Part shown: piece after piece, positions 6,599 to 9,526 of the stretch
Position numbering within the stretch: the first letter of the stretch is position 1
How the letters are laid out: each line of letters opens with the position of its first letter
Origin: CAYURR01 sp964446745
GTDB lineage: Bacteria; Bacillota; Clostridia; Lachnospirales; WQUN01
Direction: 5' to 3'
NCBI GenBank assembly: GCA_964446745.1
Contig: CAYURR010000118.1
Location: 1 to 9,526 of the forward strand
DNA: 9,526 bases
Program-made: the position numbers and the translations under genes
The notes under the pieces: model-generated
Told to the model about the DNA's origin: nothing
Database searches by the model: none
The model's input: only the letters and a program-made list of their open reading frames with translations

Positions 6599-8758
6599 TG
6601 TAGGTATCTTGTTCAAGCCGCCTCTCAGCGTAAACACCTTATCGTTCACGTTACATGTCACCATATAGGTGCATTCCTCCGGCAGTTTTATCGTATAGTT
6701 GCCGTCTTCATATGAAAAGGCCATAAGCATTTCGCCGATACGTATATTTTTAAGTGTCATGCGTTCCCATTCGGAGGGTATCTGCGGTTCTATCACTACG
6801 CAGTTGTCTTGTAAGCGCGGTTTTATGCCGGCGAAACATTCAACCACAGGCACGAGCATAGCATATGCTGTCCATGCTTGCGTAAAGCAACCATAATCCG
6901 GTGACATCTCTGATATCGAGTTTGGTAACACGCATGAAAAGCTTTTACACATGCGCTTTAAAAGAGCAAGCGCATTATCGCAACGCTTATGTCTGCCCTC
7001 CGCCACCGCATGTACCCCAGTCGATATGGTCATGATGCTGCTCTGTGAAAATCCAGACAAATACGTTCCATACTCACCTATATACTCATCATTGTACATG
7101 TTGTCCAGGGCTTGTATAGCTTTACCGCGGTCGGACAGCATAGTCTCCATCGGTGTCAGTATGACCCAATTTTTATTTGTCAGGAACGCCACTTCATCGT
7201 CCTGTGGCATACGGTCATATTTCGCTTTTAGATTACGCAAATAGGTACTGTAATCTGGTGAAACCATATCCCCTTCCTCTATTAAAAACGCGTCTATATA
7301 TCCCGAAATCTGATCTACTGTACCTATGGCATCCGCATATAGACCCTCTTCGGTAACCCATAATCTGTCATTTATGGCGAATTTGAGCTGATCGGCCTTT
7401 GCACAGTAGGAATCTGCATCCATCTCCAGCGCCCCTGCCATTTCCGCCATGCAGTACAATGCCTGACAGGTATATACCGCCGTATCTATCAGTTCGACGT
7501 TCAGCCCCTTGACTTCCATGATACCGTATCCGTGCGGTAGTAGATCACCGTCCGGATCCATTTCGGTCAGCAACCAATGGATGCCCTTCTCACAGAAGCT
7601 ATATAATATCTTCATCGTTTCGGTGTCACCGCTCCAACGCCAATAGTGATATACCGCCGTAATATAGTGCCCCGTCTCTTGCGTATTGCCCGGGTTGGGT
7701 ATGCCGCCGAAATTTGTGATCTCATGTACCACGCGCCCGTTTCTGTTTGTTTGTTCGCTGTAGTCTTTGAGCAGCACAAGCGTATCACGCGCGAGCTCAA
7801 ACTCACCCATCGCCAATAGTCCCTGTATGGAATATGCATTATCACAGCCGAACCACCACGGATATTCCGGACAACCGGCGGTCAGGCCACGCCCATATGA
7901 ACCGCAGTCCGCGACCAGCCAATCCGTGTTGTACTTTACCCATGTAAATATATTGTCAAATGCCGGATCACTCGTCTCTAAGTCCGTGCGCTCTTTGATA
8001 CGATTATACCTTTTTATTTTTTCATCAAGCAGGCTACGGTCACGCAGCTTGTTGTACTCGATCCACAATTGATCTTTGTTTGTAAACGAGCCCGCGATAT
8101 AAAAGCTCAGATCAGCCTTACCGTTTAATTCCAATGTGATCGAAAGCTTGACGGATATCCCGTTCCCGCTCGTACTATGCGGTGAGAGCTGCTGTTTGGA
8201 TATAACAACCCAATCTTTGCTTATCCCTTCACTGCATCCGAGCAAGCCATACCATTCATTGCCTTTATCCTTTGCCACTACGCAGCCGTTTTCATACATG
8301 GCCTCATCGACAAAATCTACCTTCCCAACAGATTCCGAAAACCACACGGGCATTATATGAAAATTCACAACGAACTCTAAATTGAGCGTCTTTGGTGTAT
8401 CGCTTGTGAGTGTATAATTGATAACCACCCCGCACGCGTTATCCGGCGAATACTGGAATCGCTCGCATTCGACATCACCATAGGCATAAAGAAAGGCATT
8501 ACCGTAGGGTAATGTCCGATAAGCATCCGCTTTGTTGAACTCGCCGTTGACACCGAGCCAGAAGCCATCCGCGATCTTTATCGGATGAACCCATACCCCA
8601 CCCATTTCATCAGGTATATGATGCCCGAAATCATAAAAATTCCCATCCTGCCACCCTATTGTCTTGCACCGTTCCCCTGCTGTCACATATTGATATTTCT
8701 TTTTACTGTCTACCTTAAAATCATAAAAGTAACCGTCCCGGTCATTTTTATTTGACAT
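6593..8758 (-). CDS. Glycogen-debranching-type six-hairpin glycosidase
   Basis: A 721-residue protein without a signal peptide, so probably cytoplasmic and acting on imported oligosaccharides. Residues 1 to about 245 look like a beta-sandwich domain. About 260-640 is an (alpha/alpha)6 barrel, and the last 75 or so residues form a beta domain. The barrel carries PWWFGCDNAYS (300-310, compare W-F-G-R-D in amylo-alpha-1,6-glucosidases), LNVELIDTAVY (419-429, compare PVEINALWY) and SEMSPDYGCFTQAWT (616-630, compare the E...GC-x-QAWS motif). E617 and D306 are candidate active-site acids. The arrangement also recalls alpha-L-rhamnosidases, so the substrate is open. GGAGTGA at 8771-8765, 6 bases before the ATG, fixes the start. 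It lies 60 bases after a DUF3502-type sugar-binding gene, suggesting a shared operon. Its stop overlaps that of the convergent kinase gene by 6 bases. Confidence 0.8.
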   Translation of the reverse strand: MSNKNDRDGYFYDFKVDSKKKYQYVTAGERCKTIGWQDGNFYDFGHHIPDEMGGVWVHPIKIADGFWLGVNGEFNKADAYRTLPYGNAFLYAYGDVECERFQYSPDNACGVVINYTLTSDTPKTLNLEFVVNFHIMPVWFSESVGKVDFVDEAMYENGCVVAKDKGNEWYGLLGCSEGISKDWVVISKQQLSPHSTSGNGISVKLSITLELNGKADLSFYIAGSFTNKDQLWIEYNKLRDRSLLDEKIKRYNRIKERTDLETSDPAFDNIFTWVKYNTDWLVADCGSYGRGLTAGCPEYPWWFGCDNAYSIQGLLAMGEFELARDTLVLLKDYSEQTNRNGRVVHEITNFGGIPNPGNTQETGHYITAVYHYWRWSGDTETMKILYSFCEKGIHWLLTEMDPDGDLLPHGYGIMEVKGLNVELIDTAVYTCQALYCMAEMAGALEMDADSYCAKADQLKFAINDRLWVTEEGLYADAIGTVDQISGYIDAFLIEEGDMVSPDYSTYLRNLKAKYDRMPQDDEVAFLTNKNWVILTPMETMLSDRGKAIQALDNMYNDEYIGEYGTYLSGFSQSSIMTISTGVHAVAEGRHKRCDNALALLKRMCKSFSCVLPNSISEMSPDYGCFTQAWTAYAMLVPVVECFAGIKPRLQDNCVVIEPQIPSEWERMTLKNIRIGEMLMAFSYEDGNYTIKLPEECTYMVTCNVNDKVFTLRGGLNKIPTL

Positions 8759-8764
8759 ACATAT

Positions 8765-8771
8765 TCACTCC
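8765..8771 (-). promoter_or_regulatory. Ribosome binding site of the glycosidase
   Basis: The minus-strand GGAGTGA is followed by ATATGT and then ATG at 8758. It lies just after the intergenic hairpin, leaving the site unpaired. Confidence 0.7.
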
Positions 8772-8785
8772 GTCTCATATGGAAC

Positions 8786-8805
8786 GGGGGCTGTTGCCAG
8801 CCCCC
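8786..8805 (-). terminator. GC-rich hairpin between binding-protein and glycosidase genes
   Basis: A perfect 8-bp stem (GGGGGCTG and CAGCCCCC) closes a loop that reads GCAA on the minus-strand RNA, a GNRA tetraloop. In the direction of these genes no T-run follows (GTTCCATATG), so it is more likely a partial terminator or an mRNA-stabilising element than a full terminator. Such hairpins often keep binding-protein transcripts more abundant than downstream ones. Confidence 0.5.
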
Positions 8806-8818
8806 TTTATCACTTTGC

Positions 8819-9526
8819 TTATTTATTTGCAACCCATTCGTCAATCTGTCTCTGTGTTTCTGTTATTACGTCCTGTATACCTGCCGCTTCGAGCTTTGAT
8901 ACGAATTCATCCCTTACATCATGGATATCAATAACACCCATGCCTAAGTTCTCCATGTATTCATCCATAACAACCTGCATCTGACTGACCTGAGCCTTTA
9001 TCTTGCTTTGATCGAGCACAAAGCCCACAAACTGTGTAACCTCTGATTTGCTATCCCAGTTTTTGAGCATATCTATATCAGCCTTCGGGTAATTAGACGA
9101 GAAACGCGCTAATCTTATGTCATTCCACATCCATGTGTTCATGTTGTATTTGTCGTTATCGGAGGCGATGCTGGTATCTACAGCACCGTCTACAAGCTGA
9201 TAGTTCACGCCCTCTACGCCAAACGACCACAAGTCATAGTTTTCCTGACTCTTTTTAATCCAGTTGATAAACGCCACTGCCTCGTCAGGGTTCTTGCTCG
9301 ATGACGGTACGGCGAGCATGTTATCGCCGGCCAAGAAGATACGGCTGACGACGGGTGTAAGCCTTACAGTCTCTACCTTGCCGTTCGGTACATTCTTAGT
9401 AAATGTATCGATACGCTCCGATGCGCGCATCGCATTAGATGCTATCGCTGCCACCTGTCCGAAATCAAAGCCCACATCCGAGCTCTCTATCCTCGTGGTA
9501 TCGGCTGGAATGTAACCCTTGTCTCT
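8819..9526 (-). CDS. Extracellular sugar-binding lipoprotein with DUF3502 domain (5'-truncated)
   Basis: The last 235 residues of an ABC-importer solute-binding protein. The frame is open to the right edge (RDKGYIPADTTR precedes the GTG at 9475), so that codon is not the start and the signal peptide is missing. The middle segment NMLAVPSSSKNPDEAVAFINWI is the usual C-lobe helix region of family 1 binding proteins. The end matches the DUF3502 pattern of Paenibacillus and Clostridia sugar importers: FVGFVLDQSKIKAQVSQMQ, a conserved EYMENLGMGVID, then KLEAAGIQDV and a terminal QIDEWVANK. Such genes usually follow two permease genes, which would lie beyond the right edge. The glycosidase gene follows directly, so uptake and breakdown of the same oligosaccharide is inferred. 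Confidence 0.9.
   Translation of the reverse strand, partial: RDKGYIPADTTRIESSDVGFDFGQVAAIASNAMRASERIDTFTKNVPNGKVETVRLTPVVSRIFLAGDNMLAVPSSSKNPDEAVAFINWIKKSQENYDLWSFGVEGVNYQLVDGAVDTSIASDNDKYNMNTWMWNDIRLARFSSNYPKADIDMLKNWDSKSEVTQFVGFVLDQSKIKAQVSQMQVVMDEYMENLGMGVIDIHDVRDEFVSKLEAAGIQDVITETQRQIDEWVANK

Noticed and set aside
6951..8072. Several plus-strand open frames of 74-101 codons inside the glycosidase gene
   Set aside because: They are antisense to conserved barrel motifs and have low-complexity products, as expected of codon-bias shadows.

Overview
The window looks like a chromosomal segment from a Gram-positive Firmicute of the Clostridia or Paenibacillus kind. This rests on the gene families present: a YesN/YesM-type two-component pair, LplA-like and DUF3502-type solute-binding proteins, and strong Bacillus-type Shine-Dalgarno sequences with ATG, GTG and possibly ATT starts. 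The species cannot be named from the sequence. The chemoreceptor at the left edge looks more AT-rich than the rest.

Layout. (1) At 1-1163 (+) is the 3' part of a chemoreceptor with at least three 45-residue HAMP-like repeats before its signalling hairpin. A stem-loop at 1169-1213 separates it from the next, convergent operon. (2) At 1226-4038 (-) two different extracellular solute-binding proteins lie in tandem with no permease or ATPase. The first-transcribed one is LplA-like, lacks a lipobox and probably uses an ATT start. The second is a short AfuA/Fe3+-type lipoprotein with a Ca-binding-like DxDxDG loop just after its lipid anchor. (3) At 4039-4223 is the divergent regulatory region, with candidate promoters in both directions and an 8+8 bp palindrome on the -10 box of the rightward operon. 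(4) At 4224-6598 (+) are a YesN-like response regulator and a YesM-like histidine kinase overlapping by ATGA. (5) At 6593-8758 (-) is a 721-residue cytoplasmic (alpha/alpha)6-barrel glycosidase of the glycogen-debranching type; its stop overlaps the kinase stop convergently. (6) At 8819-9526 (-) is the 3' part of a DUF3502-type carbohydrate-binding protein, separated from the glycosidase by a hairpin; its permeases are probably beyond the right edge.

How the parts may work together (inference). The two permease-less binding proteins opposite a kinase/regulator pair resemble binding-protein-assisted three-component sensors such as S. aureus HptA/HptS/HptR and Salmonella PgtC/PgtB/PgtA, but here with two binding proteins. 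The likely output is control of nearby sugar uptake and breakdown genes, such as the DUF3502 transporter and the glycosidase. No mobile element, tRNA, rRNA or CRISPR array was seen.
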